A program made the position numbers and the translations under genes. From Flavobacterium sp. (GTDB lineage Bacteria; Bacteroidota; Bacteroidia; Flavobacteriales; Flavobacteriaceae), in contig NZ_JAIXRZ010000024.1 in assembly GCF_027484945.1 (NCBI RefSeq), forward strand, positions 1 to 35,008: a stretch of DNA of 35,008 nt, written 5' to 3'. Below, piece by piece: positions 8,334 through 15,792 of this stretch (the first letter of the stretch is position 1; every line of letters starts with the position of its first letter). A model generated the notes under the pieces. The model saw only the letters and a program-made list of their open reading frames with translations. It had not been told where the DNA came from and did no database searches.

Positions 8334-8362
8334 AAGCCTGAAGAAAATTCAGGCTTTTTTTT
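8334..8362 (+). terminator. Rho-independent terminator after trxA
   Basis: AAGCCTGAA (8334-8342) pairs with TTCAGGCTT (8348-8356) around GAAAA, followed by eight T. Confidence 0.92.
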
Positions 8363-8369
8363 ATCTTTG
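8362..8369 (+). promoter_or_regulatory. Possible -7 box overlapping the trxA terminator T-run
   Basis: TATCTTTG ends only five bases before the ATG at 8375. If used, the transcript would begin at or next to the start codon and be leaderless or nearly so. Confidence 0.35.
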
Positions 8370-8374
8370 ATCGT

Positions 8375-9301
8375 ATGAAGATTGAACAAGAAAAAGAACT
8401 TATTTCTGGTTTTAAGCATCTAGAGATTTTAGCCAACCAAGTAGTTGAAGGCTTTATTTCGGGGATGCATAAATCGCCCTTCCACGGTTTTTCAGCTGAA
8501 TTTGCAGAACATAAAGTGTATAATAAAGGCGAAAGCACCAAGCATATCGATTGGAAGTTGTTTGCCAAAACCGATCGGTTGTATACAAAACGCTTTGAAG
8601 AAGAAACTAATTTGCGGTGCCATTTGATTTTAGATAATTCGTCTTCTATGCATTATCCCGTTTTGAAATCGGGACAACCCTTTTATGAAAGTAAGATTGG
8701 TTTTTCGGTATTGGCTTCAGCCGTTTTGATGAATTTGCTCAAAAAACAACGGGATGCTGTAGGGTTAAGTGTTTTTTCTGATCGGTATGAATATTATGCT
8801 CCAGAGAAAGGCTCCGATCGCCATCATCGCATGGTATTATCTATTTTAGAAGGAATTTTAGACCGGCCCAATGCCGCAAAAAAGACTGACACCATAACCT
8901 ATTTACATCAGATTGCAGAAAAAATGCATCGCCGCTCGATGATTATTTTATTTACGGATATGTTTCAAGGCGAGGATCACGAAAAATTATTTAGCGCTTT
9001 ACAGCATTTAAAACACAACAAACACAAGGTTGTAGTGTTTCATGTTATTGATGAAGCAACCGAATTGCGTTTTGATTTTGATAATCATCCCCGAAAATTT
9101 ATAGATGTAGAATCGGGAGAAGTAGTCAATTTGTTTGCCGAAAACATACAAGATGAATATGAAAAACGAGTGGAGCACTATTTTAAAACCTTGTCACTAG
9201 CCTGTGCGCAAAATAAAATTAAATATGTCCCCGTTAATGTAGGTGCCGATTTTGAAAAAATACTGACAACTTATTTGGTTGAAAAACAAATGTTTGGTTA
9301 G
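8375..9301 (+). CDS. DUF58 domain protein with von Willebrand A-like fold
   Basis: The 308-residue protein has the DUF58 hallmarks: a segment at residues 21-43 ending SPFHGFSAEFAEH, then STKHIDWKLFAKTDRLYTKRF (54-74). LDNSSSM (86-92) contains a DxSxS metal-ion-dependent adhesion-like motif (Asp87, Ser89, Ser91), and later IILFTDM is a second vWA strand. DUF58 proteins often sit beside MoxR ATPases and other vWA proteins as a cell-envelope or chaperone-like system. No MoxR gene lies next to this one, so the partner must be elsewhere. The specific role is unknown. No signal peptide or membrane segment is visible. The start is placed by family alignment. Confidence 0.88.
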   Translation: MKIEQEKELISGFKHLEILANQVVEGFISGMHKSPFHGFSAEFAEHKVYNKGESTKHIDWKLFAKTDRLYTKRFEEETNLRCHLILDNSSSMHYPVLKSGQPFYESKIGFSVLASAVLMNLLKKQRDAVGLSVFSDRYEYYAPEKGSDRHHRMVLSILEGILDRPNAAKKTDTITYLHQIAEKMHRRSMIILFTDMFQGEDHEKLFSALQHLKHNKHKVVVFHVIDEATELRFDFDNHPRKFIDVESGEVVNLFAENIQDEYEKRVEHYFKTLSLACAQNKIKYVPVNVGADFEKILTTYLVEKQMFG

Positions 9302-9339
9302 TGTATTTTAAAATAATTTGAAAATTTCACTAAAAACGT

Positions 9340-9369
9340 TTGCAAAGCAGAAATTAGCGCGTATATTTG
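9340..9369 (+). promoter_or_regulatory. Promoter of tRNA-Asp
   Basis: TTG at 9340-9342 (within TTTG), 19-base spacer, TATATTTG at 9362-9369. This is a near-ideal Bacteroidota promoter, 17 bases before the mature tRNA. Confidence 0.8.
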
Positions 9370-9386
9370 CATCCGCATTAAAGCAA

Positions 9387-9460
9387 GGTTTGGTAGTTCA
9401 GTTGGTTAGAATACATGCCTGTCACGCATGGGGTCGCGGGTTCGAGTCCCGTCCAGACCG
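9387..9460 (+). tRNA. tRNA-Asp (anticodon GTC)
   Basis: The 74-base gene folds into a full cloverleaf. The acceptor arm GGTTTGG pairs with CCAGACC (one G-T pair), the D arm contains AGTTGGTTAGA, the anticodon GTC is at 9421-9423, and the T arm is CGGGTTCGAGTCCCG. The discriminator base is G, as expected for tRNA-Asp. The CCA end is not encoded. Confidence 0.97.
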
Positions 9461-9471
9461 CTAAAATTGGG

Positions 9472-9501
9472 AAAGCGCTCCGTTACACGGAGCGCTTTTT
9501 T
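9472..9501 (+). terminator. Rho-independent terminator of tRNA-Asp
   Basis: AAAGCGCTCCG (9472-9482) and CGGAGCGCTTT (9488-9498) form a perfect eleven-pair stem with a five-base loop and a T-run. Confidence 0.93.
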
Positions 9502-9565
9502 GCCCAAATAGCATTTGTAAGATGCTTCATAATCATTGAAGCAAAATAAAAATAGTTGTGTTGTT

Positions 9566-9587
9566 TTGTCCCGATTTATCGAGACAA
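9566..9587. repeat. Inverted repeat next to the tRNA relic
   Basis: TTGTCCCGAT (9566-9575) and ATCGAGACAA (9578-9587) pair over ten positions with one mismatch and a two-base loop. There is no T-run. It resembles the CCCGAT/ATCGGG palindromes frequent in flavobacterial intergenic DNA. Confidence 0.55.
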
Positions 9588-9604
9588 GGTTTAGTAGTTA
9601 GACC
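9588..9604 (+). pseudogene. Possible relic of a second tRNA-Asp gene (internal deletion)
   Basis: GGTTTAGTAGTT matches the first twelve bases of the tRNA-Asp at 9387 with one difference, and is followed at once by AGACC, which equals the last five bases of its acceptor arm before the discriminator. Both copies are preceded by CAA and followed by a hairpin of the form AAAGC...GCTTTT. It looks like the two ends of a tandem tRNA-Asp copy joined by deletion. The match is short, so chance is possible. Confidence 0.35.
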
Positions 9605-9608
9605 AATG

Positions 9609-9644
9609 AAAAGCTTTTCCGATTCATTTCGGAATGGCTTTTTT
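9609..9644 (+). terminator. Terminator-like hairpin after the tRNA relic
   Basis: AAAAGC (9609-9614) pairs with GCTTTT (9637-9642) and TTCCGA (9617-9622) with TCGGAA (9629-9634), with a small internal loop and a T-run. No intact gene lies directly upstream that would need it. Confidence 0.6.
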
Positions 9645-9753
9645 GCTTTTTTGAAGTCATATCAGATGGATGGGAGGGCTCAATGGAATCCTAACCTAAG
9701 CGGCATCGAACATGAATCCATAGAATGCCTGTAAAAGTTTCGGTTTAATTTAG

Positions 9754-9761
9754 TATTTTTG
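9754..9761 (+). promoter_or_regulatory. Possible -7 box for the lipoprotein at 9862
   Basis: TATTTTTG matches TAnnTTTG but lies 100 bases before the start codon, and no -33 TTG is at the right spacing. Confidence 0.3.
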
Positions 9762-9861
9762 ATTTTGGTTCTATAAGTTATACTTGAATAGAACGTTGAA
9801 ATTTCCATTGAATAAATACGTTTGGTTAGCATAGGAAAATGGGATAATGATTTAAAATCCA

Positions 9862-10335
9862 ATGAAACAAATTGTAGTACTGTTGGCATTAGCCCTAACT
9901 TCGTGTAGTTATTTTGAAAAGCAAGTGCCTAACGAGCAGGATTTGTTACAAAAAGAACTTAAAGCAATCAATTGGAATCAAGTAGATGAATATCCTTCTA
10001 TTGCCGAATGTGATCAATTAACCGACTCCAAACTTCGTAAACAATGTTTTTTTGAGTTTTTGTCTAGTACTATTCAGCAAAAATTAAATACCGATACGTT
10101 GTCGGTATTGTACCCTGAATTGGATACAATAGAAGTTAAAGTGACGGTTAATTCAAATGCAACCTTAGTTTTTGAGCCGCAGTTTCCTCAAGATTCTACA
10201 GCTTACGATAAAGAAAAATTGGATAGCATTATTCGTTTACGCCTCATTGATTTACCCAAAGTAAGTCCCGCGATTAAAAGGGGAATTCCAGTGAAAACTC
10301 AATTTATATTACCTGTAATTATTCGTAGTGAATAG
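9862..10335 (+). CDS. Small lipoprotein with a TonB C-terminal-like domain
   Basis: The 157-residue protein has a short signal and LTSC lipobox (Cys15). The following YFEKQ is not a surface-export signal, so it probably stays in the periplasm. The second half (about 85-157) has the order seen in TonB C-terminal domains: a strand IEVKVTV, a helix around LDSIIRLRL, then LPKVSPAIKRGIPVKTQF and LPVIIR, like the P-A-x-x-x-G-x-P-V segment of energy-transducing TonB proteins. There is no N-terminal transmembrane anchor or proline-rich spanner, so it is not a classical TonB. Role unknown. The gene stands alone between tRNA-Asp and a methyltransferase. Confidence 0.7.
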   Translation: MKQIVVLLALALTSCSYFEKQVPNEQDLLQKELKAINWNQVDEYPSIAECDQLTDSKLRKQCFFEFLSSTIQQKLNTDTLSVLYPELDTIEVKVTVNSNATLVFEPQFPQDSTAYDKEKLDSIIRLRLIDLPKVSPAIKRGIPVKTQFILPVIIRSE

Positions 10336-10381
10336 TCAATCTCTTTTTTGATACGATTAAATCATTAAATTCCAATCAATA

Positions 10382-11002
10382 ATGGAACATTTTGACCGTA
10401 AGGAGCACTGGGAAAAAGTCTATCAGACTAAAGAACTTAAGGATGTGAGTTGGTTTCAACCTACACCCGAAACATCATTGGCGTTTTTTAAGCAACATAA
10501 CATACCCAAAACCGCAAAAATTATTGACATAGGCGGTGGCGATAGCTTTTTAGTAGATCATTTAATTGAATTAGGTTATCAGGATATTTCCGTTTTAGAT
10601 ATTTCCGCTTCAGCCCTCAATAGAGCTAAGGAAAGATTGGGTGAAAAGGCTCATACGATACATTGGATTGAGGCCGACGCAGCAAATTTTGTGCCCACAG
10701 AAAAATATGACTTTTGGCACGATAGAGCTGCATTTCATTTTTTGACAGCCGAGCAAGAAATTTCAAATTACATACAAACGGCTTATGAAAATATAAATTC
10801 GGGCGGAATTTTAGTTGTGGGAACATTTTCAGAGCAAGGTCCGAAAAAATGCAGCGGAATAGCAATTAAAAACTATTCAGAATCGACTATAACTGACCGT
10901 ATGAGTGGTAGGTTTGAAAAAATAAAATGCATTACCGTTGACCACAAAACACCATTTGACACCCTCCAAAACTTTATTTTTTGTAGTTTCAAAAAAATAT
11001 AA
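10382..11002 (+). CDS. Class I SAM-dependent methyltransferase
   Basis: The 206-residue protein has a clear SAM-binding motif I, KIIDIGGGDSFLVDHL (46-61), the acidic loop ISVLDIS, and EADAANF for adenine contact. The N-terminal HWEKVYQTKELKDVSWFQPTPE pattern belongs to a widespread group of small methyltransferases loosely annotated as thiopurine, tellurite or Methyltransf_25/12 type. Substrate unknown. Cytoplasmic, with no signal peptide. It lies 46 bases after the lipoprotein gene and converges with the glycosyltransferase. The gene looks more AT-rich in its last third than its neighbours, but I cannot call it transferred on that alone. Confidence 0.8.
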   Translation: MEHFDRKEHWEKVYQTKELKDVSWFQPTPETSLAFFKQHNIPKTAKIIDIGGGDSFLVDHLIELGYQDISVLDISASALNRAKERLGEKAHTIHWIEADAANFVPTEKYDFWHDRAAFHFLTAEQEISNYIQTAYENINSGGILVVGTFSEQGPKKCSGIAIKNYSESTITDRMSGRFEKIKCITVDHKTPFDTLQNFIFCSFKKI

Positions 11003-11090
11003 TTACCCATTCCTTTAAAAAGTAAGTCATAAAAGCCTTGATTGTTCTTACCATTAAATGCTGCGTGCAAAATTCGGATAATACTTATTA

Positions 11091-12221
11091 TTACCGTTTA
11101 AATTGTCGCCCTTTCCATTGAAATCCGCCGAATAAAGCACAAATTCCAGTACAACTGCTGAAAAAAGGATAGATAAAACTGCTTGCGAAGGGCAAGAAAA
11201 ATTTTCCGTTACGTAAGAATGCATTGGCGCGGTACATTAGCATAAAATCAACACTATACTTTACTGCCCATGTAACCCCGACAATCCACCATGGGATCAT
11301 GCTGTTTAAAGCTAAAAGAACAGCAAGTACCCAACTCAAATTCATCGATAAAACGACTACAGCAAGCAATTTTGCATAGGGGTTGGAATACCCTGTTGTT
11401 TTGGCTGCCCAACGAATTCGTTGTTGAAATACCTCCACGAGATCATCAACAGGACGCGTTTTTACAACTGCTTCCTTACATTTTATATACCCTACTTTTT
11501 CGGGATGTTGGGTTAACCCTTTTTGTAGCAGCAATACATCGTCGCCTCCGGTATAGTTTGTCAGTCCATCAAAACCTCCTAATTCATTAAAAAAAGTTAG
11601 GGTATAGGCAAAATTAGCTCCATTACACATGAATCCCTGTCCATTTCCAAAACTACCCATTGTAGTTCCCTGTAGGGCTAGCGTTTCTAATTGCTGAAAA
11701 TCGTGGAACCAATTGTTTTTTGTTTTTAAAATTATAGGGCCAGCGATCATTTCTTTTTTATTTTCTTGAATAAAATCATGATACGATTGCAGCCAGTTTT
11801 TTGGAAGCACACAATCACCATCAGTTGTAATAATCCAAGGATGTTTGAGAATCGGAATAGCACGCATAAGCGCATCTTTTTTTGGGGAGCCTGTTCGCCG
11901 AACATTTTCTAAACAAGTGGTTTCAAATGGACTGTTTTTTAACCGCCAATTGAGGTAAATCTGTTGGCTATTGTCTTCTGAAAAATCGTCAATTAAAATA
12001 AGTTCAAACAATTCGGCAGGATAGTTCAATTGCGCGATGGAGTCAAGTAATTTAGGTAAATTCTTAGCTTCATTCCGAATCGGTATTAGGATAGAAAACC
12101 CTGTAGTAGGCGTTGATTTTTTTGGTTTAAAAACCGGAAGCTGATTAAAACCAGTTATGATTTTTAAGATAAATCCAGCATAAACTGCTGTAATTATTCC
12201 GAAGCAGAGGATGAAGCCCAT
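11091..12221 (-). CDS. Family 2 glycosyltransferase, membrane anchored
   Basis: The 376-residue protein starts with one transmembrane helix (about 3-22). A GT2 catalytic domain follows: FSILIPIRNEAKNL (42-55), ELILIDDFSED (73-83), then ITTDGDC with the metal/nucleotide-binding D-x-D at 134-136. GGFDG and TGGDDVLL form the acceptor/base region, and QRIRWAAK is the Q-x-x-R-W motif of processive or membrane GT2 enzymes. Two to three more membrane helices lie at about 285-365. It likely transfers a sugar to a lipid or polysaccharide at the inner membrane; the donor is unknown. Its start lies inside the end of the upstream flippase-like gene (28-base overlap), so the two are translated as a unit and probably cooperate. 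Confidence 0.88.
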   Translation of the reverse strand: MGFILCFGIITAVYAGFILKIITGFNQLPVFKPKKSTPTTGFSILIPIRNEAKNLPKLLDSIAQLNYPAELFELILIDDFSEDNSQQIYLNWRLKNSPFETTCLENVRRTGSPKKDALMRAIPILKHPWIITTDGDCVLPKNWLQSYHDFIQENKKEMIAGPIILKTKNNWFHDFQQLETLALQGTTMGSFGNGQGFMCNGANFAYTLTFFNELGGFDGLTNYTGGDDVLLLQKGLTQHPEKVGYIKCKEAVVKTRPVDDLVEVFQQRIRWAAKTTGYSNPYAKLLAVVVLSMNLSWVLAVLLALNSMIPWWIVGVTWAVKYSVDFMLMYRANAFLRNGKFFLPFASSFIYPFFSSCTGICALFGGFQWKGRQFKR

Positions 12222-13135
12222 TGTGGTTTAAATATTAAAATATAATAACTCCCTAGCAACACGGGTAGAACCACATTCATCAGCCACATTAACGTACTGA
12301 TGAAAACTACAGTCCAATCGTTAACACTGAGTTTTCCGAAGAAAAATAAAGCAACACTTCCTTTAACCGCAAAATCTAAAAACTGAAAACTTGGCAAGGA
12401 AGAGGCCAAAAAATATACGGCTGCTATTGCTCCCATTGCTGTTGCATAGGGTAAATGTACCTCAAATATGCAAAATAAAAAATAGTATTGATGAGAAAAG
12501 ATTAGGTAGCGCGCAAGGCCTAAAAGGTTGTTTTTGTAATGTATTTCTTTAGGAATTGCTTTTGTTTTGGTCCAAAGCAACTCAAACGAATAACCGTTAA
12601 TTTTGATTTTTTGGATGCTAAAAAAAAACAGAAATAGTATACCTATAGTTACCAATATTCCCATACCCCATAGGGTGTTTCCTAAAATAAACAGCCCTAA
12701 GGTTCCAAATATTATGGTGTATACCATTTGAATTCCGTTGCAGATAAGATTTAAAAAAACTACTTGACGGGCTTCATTTTTAGCAAAATAAAAGGCTTTT
12801 CCTGCATATTCGCCTATGCCGTTGGGGGTAAAAACCCCTGCGGTAAGTGCGGCAAAAACCTGTTTAGTTGAATCGGCGAGTGATAAAGGACGCAGGGTAG
12901 AACCTAAATTTTGCCATTTTAAGATTTCCATAAAACGATTGGCAACCGTAAATGCAATCAAGGCAAGAATTACTAAAGGATGCGTAAGTTTTTGTAATGA
13001 GATTTGGAAAGCATTCCAGCTGAGATGCGGGTCAGCATTTAGTTTTTTATAAATGAGGTAAAATGCACCGCTTACAATCAGAATTTTGAGTAGAACTGTG
13101 AAGAATTGTTTAGATTTGTCAGACCATGCATTCAT
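12194..13135 (-). CDS. Lysylphosphatidylglycerol synthase TM-region/UPF0104-type membrane protein
   Basis: The 313-residue protein is almost entirely hydrophobic helices (about seven or eight). It carries ANRFMEILKWQNLG and GVFTPNGIGEYAGKAFYF, like the conserved segments of the LPG_synthase_TM (UPF0104) family. That family covers flippase-like domains of MprF and related proteins proposed to move lipids or lipid-linked molecules across the inner membrane. No soluble synthase domain is present. Translational overlap with the downstream GT2 gene suggests transport or presentation of a glycosylated lipid, which is inference. It is transcribed divergently from ruvC with only 42 bases between the two starts. 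Confidence 0.8.
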   Translation of the reverse strand: MNAWSDKSKQFFTVLLKILIVSGAFYLIYKKLNADPHLSWNAFQISLQKLTHPLVILALIAFTVANRFMEILKWQNLGSTLRPLSLADSTKQVFAALTAGVFTPNGIGEYAGKAFYFAKNEARQVVFLNLICNGIQMVYTIIFGTLGLFILGNTLWGMGILVTIGILFLFFFSIQKIKINGYSFELLWTKTKAIPKEIHYKNNLLGLARYLIFSHQYYFLFCIFEVHLPYATAMGAIAAVYFLASSLPSFQFLDFAVKGSVALFFFGKLSVNDWTVVFISTLMWLMNVVLPVLLGSYYILIFKPQWASSSASE

Positions 13136-13177
13136 GGTACAAAGAAAGCGCTTTTTTAGCGAAAACCTTCGAATGAA

Positions 13178-13735
13178 TTGAAAGTAGCAAACGAACGTAT
13201 CCTGTTAGGAATTGATCCAGGGACGACGATTATGGGATTCGGACTCATACGCGTGGTCAATAAAAAGATGGAGTTTATTCAACTAAACGAATTGTTGTTG
13301 AGTAAATATGATGATCATTACATGAAGTTAAAGAAAATCTTTGAGCGCACAATCGAGTTAATTGATACATACCATCCCGATGAAATAGCGATCGAAGCCC
13401 CGTTTTTTGGAAAAAATGTACAGTCCATGTTAAAGTTAGGTCGCGCTCAAGGGGTAGCTATGGCTGCGGGACTCTCAAGACAGATCCCCATAACCGAATA
13501 CGAACCCAAGAAAATCAAAATGGCAATTACCGGAAACGGAAATGCTAGTAAAGAGCAAGTCGCAAAAATGCTCCAACAGTTATTAGACTTAAAAGAATTA
13601 CCCAAAAATCTCGATTCAACCGATGGATTGGCTGCAGCGGTTTGTCATTTTTTCAATACGAGTAAAGTAATAGCAGGGAAAAGTTATTCGGGATGGGACG
13701 CCTTTGTCAAACAAAATGAAAATAGAATTAAATAA
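13178..13735 (+). CDS. ruvC: Crossover junction endodeoxyribonuclease RuvC, TTG start
   Basis: The 185-residue Holliday-junction resolvase has the four acidic catalytic residues expected: Asp13 in GIDPGTT, Glu73 in [11 protein letters not shown], and Asp146 and Asp149 in [23 protein letters not shown] is the conserved central segment. It would work with RuvAB to cut four-way junctions during recombination. No ATG is available: the ATG at 13173 is in another frame and hits a stop at once. The TTG at 13178 gives [15 protein letters not shown], which fits the family's N terminus, so I take TTG as the start. Confidence 0.94.
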   Translation: MKVANERILLGIDPGTTIMGFGLIRVVNKKMEFIQLNELLLSKYDDHYMKLKKIFERTIELIDTYHPDEIAIEAPFFGKNVQSMLKLGRAQGVAMAAGLSRQIPITEYEPKKIKMAITGNGNASKEQVAKMLQQLLDLKELPKNLDSTDGLAAAVCHFFNTSKVIAGKSYSGWDAFVKQNENRIK

Positions 13736-13761
13736 TTTGAAGATTTGATAATTTGAAGATT
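13732..13761 (+). repeat. Direct repeat at the ruvC stop
   Basis: ATAATTTGAAGATT occurs at 13732-13745 and 13748-13761, separated by TG. The first copy contains part of the ruvC stop codon. Similar AATTTGAA words are frequent between flavobacterial genes. Confidence 0.75.
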
Positions 13762-13804
13762 ACTATCGTTTTCAATTTTTCAAAATGAATTAATTTTCAA
13801 ATCA

Positions 13805-14944
13805 ATGAGCGGCATTTATCTTCACATTCCCTTTTGCAAACAAGCCTGTCACTATTGTGATTTTCATTTTTCGACTTCAATGAAAAAGAAAAAAGAAATG
13901 ATGGCAATGATGGTGCGCGAGATCGCTTTACGAAGCGATTGGTTTTCTGGAAGTACCCCAACAGTAATCGAGACAATTTATTTTGGAGGCGGGACACCTA
14001 GTGTATTGGATAGTGCCGATTTAAATTTTTTATTGGATACGATAAATAAACACTTCAAGGTTGGAAGTTCCCCAGAAATCACGGTTGAAGCAAATCCCGA
14101 TGATTTAACCTCAGATTATCTAAAAGCTTTATCAAGAACTCCGGTAAACCGTTTATCAATAGGTGTACAGTCTTTTTTTGAAGAGGATTTACGTCTAATG
14201 AATCGTGCTCATAATGCAACGCAAGCTCTTGCAAGTGTTCAAATGGCAACCGATTTTTTTGATTCGATTTCATTGGATTTAATTTACGGTATTCCGGGAT
14301 TAACCGATGAAAAATGGACGCATAATATAAATACAGCCTTGCAATTGGGGGTGTCGCACATATCGAGTTATGCTTTAACAGTTGAATCGAAAACGGCTTT
14401 GGCTCATTTTGTCAAAAAAGGGATTATTCCCAAGCCCGATGATGCCCAAGCCCAAGCCCAATTTTTAATGATAATCGACCAGTTAGAAGCCCATGATTTT
14501 GTGCATTATGAATTGTCTAATTTTGCGAAAGAAGGGTATTTTTCAAAAAATAATTCGGCCTATTGGTTAGGAAAACCGTATTTAGGGATTGGTCCTTCTG
14601 CCCATAGTTTTAATGGGGCTCAGCGCGGTTGGAATGTATCCAATAATTCCCAATATATTCATGCACTTCACGAAAATCTATTGCCCTTAGAAGTGGAAAC
14701 TCTTTCGCTAAACGATCGCTATAATGAATATGTAATGACAGGATTGCGAACAATTTGGGGGGTGGATTTGGGTCGTTTGGAAACCGAGTTTGGACCGCGA
14801 TTTAAAACGTATTTTGTGCAACAAGCAGCTTCGCATTTGGAGCAGCATTTGCTCTACATTGACGGAGAAATTGTGCGCACTACACGAAAAGGTAAATTTT
14901 TAAGTGACGGGATTGCAAGTGATTTATTTCTTCTGAATTTGTAA
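13805..14944 (+). CDS. hemW: Radical SAM family heme chaperone HemW
   Basis: The 379-residue protein has the radical SAM cluster motif C-x3-C-x2-C at Cys11, 15 and 18, followed by Asp-Phe. HemW has Phe at this place, whereas true coproporphyrinogen III dehydrogenase HemN has another Cys, so HemW is the better call. YFGGGTPS, ITVEANPDDL and NRLSIGVQSF are the usual SAM-binding and core segments, and the C-terminal HemN-type domain is present (NEYVMTGLRTIWGVDL). HemW binds heme and is thought to insert it into cytochromes or other targets. The gene follows ruvC after 69 bases and is probably read with the cyclase gene 40 bases downstream. Confidence 0.92.
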   Translation: MSGIYLHIPFCKQACHYCDFHFSTSMKKKKEMMAMMVREIALRSDWFSGSTPTVIETIYFGGGTPSVLDSADLNFLLDTINKHFKVGSSPEITVEANPDDLTSDYLKALSRTPVNRLSIGVQSFFEEDLRLMNRAHNATQALASVQMATDFFDSISLDLIYGIPGLTDEKWTHNINTALQLGVSHISSYALTVESKTALAHFVKKGIIPKPDDAQAQAQFLMIIDQLEAHDFVHYELSNFAKEGYFSKNNSAYWLGKPYLGIGPSAHSFNGAQRGWNVSNNSQYIHALHENLLPLEVETLSLNDRYNEYVMTGLRTIWGVDLGRLETEFGPRFKTYFVQQAASHLEQHLLYIDGEIVRTTRKGKFLSDGIASDLFLLNL

Positions 14945-14984
14945 ATTTACTGCAAAAGTCCAAAGCGTTTTTAAAATTTAAATC

Positions 14985-15746
14985 ATGATATTTACTCTCG
15001 ATTCTTTTTCAATTGATACCTCAAAACCAATCGATATTTCATTACCATTAACCAATTCCGAATCCAATCCGATTGCCTGGTATTTAGCGCATCCCGTAAT
15101 TGAGCCTGTTCGTTTTGGCGACTGGGTTGGTAGGGTATCCGAAGGGAGTTCGACTAATTTTAATTCTATTCATTTTAATCCCCATGGGCATGGAACGCAT
15201 ACGGAATGTTTAGGGCATATTACTAAGGCATTTTATAGTATCAATAAAGCCTTAACGACTTTTTTTTTTAAAGCGGAATTGATTTCTATTAGCCCAGAAT
15301 CGAGTAATGGTGATGGAATTATAACCAAAAATCAAGTTGAAAACGCATTGGCTGGAAAAACACCCGAAGCCGTGGTGATTCGAACACTTCCGAATCATAC
15401 ATCCAAAATGCATCAAAATTATTCCCATACCAATCCGCCCTATCTCGCCGAAGATGCTGCGCATTTTTTACGAGAAATCGGAGTGCAGCATTTACTCATT
15501 GATTTGCCAAGTGTCGATCGCGAAGAAGATGGAGGCGCATTGCTGGCTCATAAAGCGTTTTGGAATGTAAAAAATACAAATCAACTCAATGCCGATGCGC
15601 GTATGGAAAGTACAATTACAGAATTAGTTTTTGTCCCCGATTCCGTTCAGGATGGATCGTATTTATTAAACCTACAAATTGCATCGTTTGAAAATGATGC
15701 TTCGCCCAGTAAACCGGTTTTGTATGCAGTAAGCAGTGTTCAGTAA
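14985..15746 (+). CDS. Cyclase/kynurenine formamidase-like metal hydrolase with variant motif
   Basis: The 253-residue protein belongs to the cyclase family (kynurenine formamidase-like), metal-dependent amide hydrolases. The family motif is H-T-G-T-H-x-D-x-x-x-H. Here the stretch PHGHGTHTECLGH (66-78) keeps G-T-H72 and His78, but the Asp is Glu74, and the first His is displaced (His67/His69 around Gly68). VVIRTLPN and LLIDLPSVDREEDGG are further conserved strands. True kynurenine formamidase activity is uncertain because no other kynurenine gene is nearby. No signal peptide. The stop codon lies inside a 14-base tandem repeat. Confidence 0.8.
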   Translation: MIFTLDSFSIDTSKPIDISLPLTNSESNPIAWYLAHPVIEPVRFGDWVGRVSEGSSTNFNSIHFNPHGHGTHTECLGHITKAFYSINKALTTFFFKAELISISPESSNGDGIITKNQVENALAGKTPEAVVIRTLPNHTSKMHQNYSHTNPPYLAEDAAHFLREIGVQHLLIDLPSVDREEDGGALLAHKAFWNVKNTNQLNADARMESTITELVFVPDSVQDGSYLLNLQIASFENDASPSKPVLYAVSSVQ

Positions 15747-15773
15747 GCAGTGTTCAGTGAGCAGTTAGCAGTC
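15727..15773 (+). repeat. Tandem 14-base repeat spanning the cyclase stop codon
   Basis: CAGTAAGCAGTGTT at 15727-15740 is repeated exactly at 15741-15754, then in diverged form (CAGTGAGCAGTTAG) at 15755-15768 and as a fragment after that. The TAA stop is inside the second unit. Confidence 0.88.
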
Positions 15774-15792
15774 AAAGTTTTAAAAATACATT

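Larger units (their letters stand above)
9502..9861. other. Region of 360 bases without a protein gene, containing hairpins and a tRNA-like relic
   Basis: Between the tRNA-Asp terminator and the next gene I find no plausible coding sequence. The region holds an inverted repeat (9566-9587), a tRNA-Asp-like relic (9588-9604), a second terminator-like hairpin (9609-9644) and a possible -7 box (9754-9761). Nothing recognisable was seen in the remaining bases. Confidence 0.6.

Noticed and set aside
9566..9644. Attachment site of an integrated element at the tRNA-Asp 3' end
   Set aside because: The partial copy joins both ends of the tRNA rather than repeating its 3' half, and there is no integrase or mobile gene nearby.
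9301..9862. CRISPR array or phage remnant in the longest gene-free region
   Set aside because: No regularly spaced repeats are present; only single hairpins and the tRNA with its relic were found.
10382..11002. Methyltransferase as a defence or restriction-modification enzyme
   Set aside because: It lacks DNA-methyltransferase motifs such as NPPY/DPPY and has no restriction partner; it fits small-molecule methyltransferases better.
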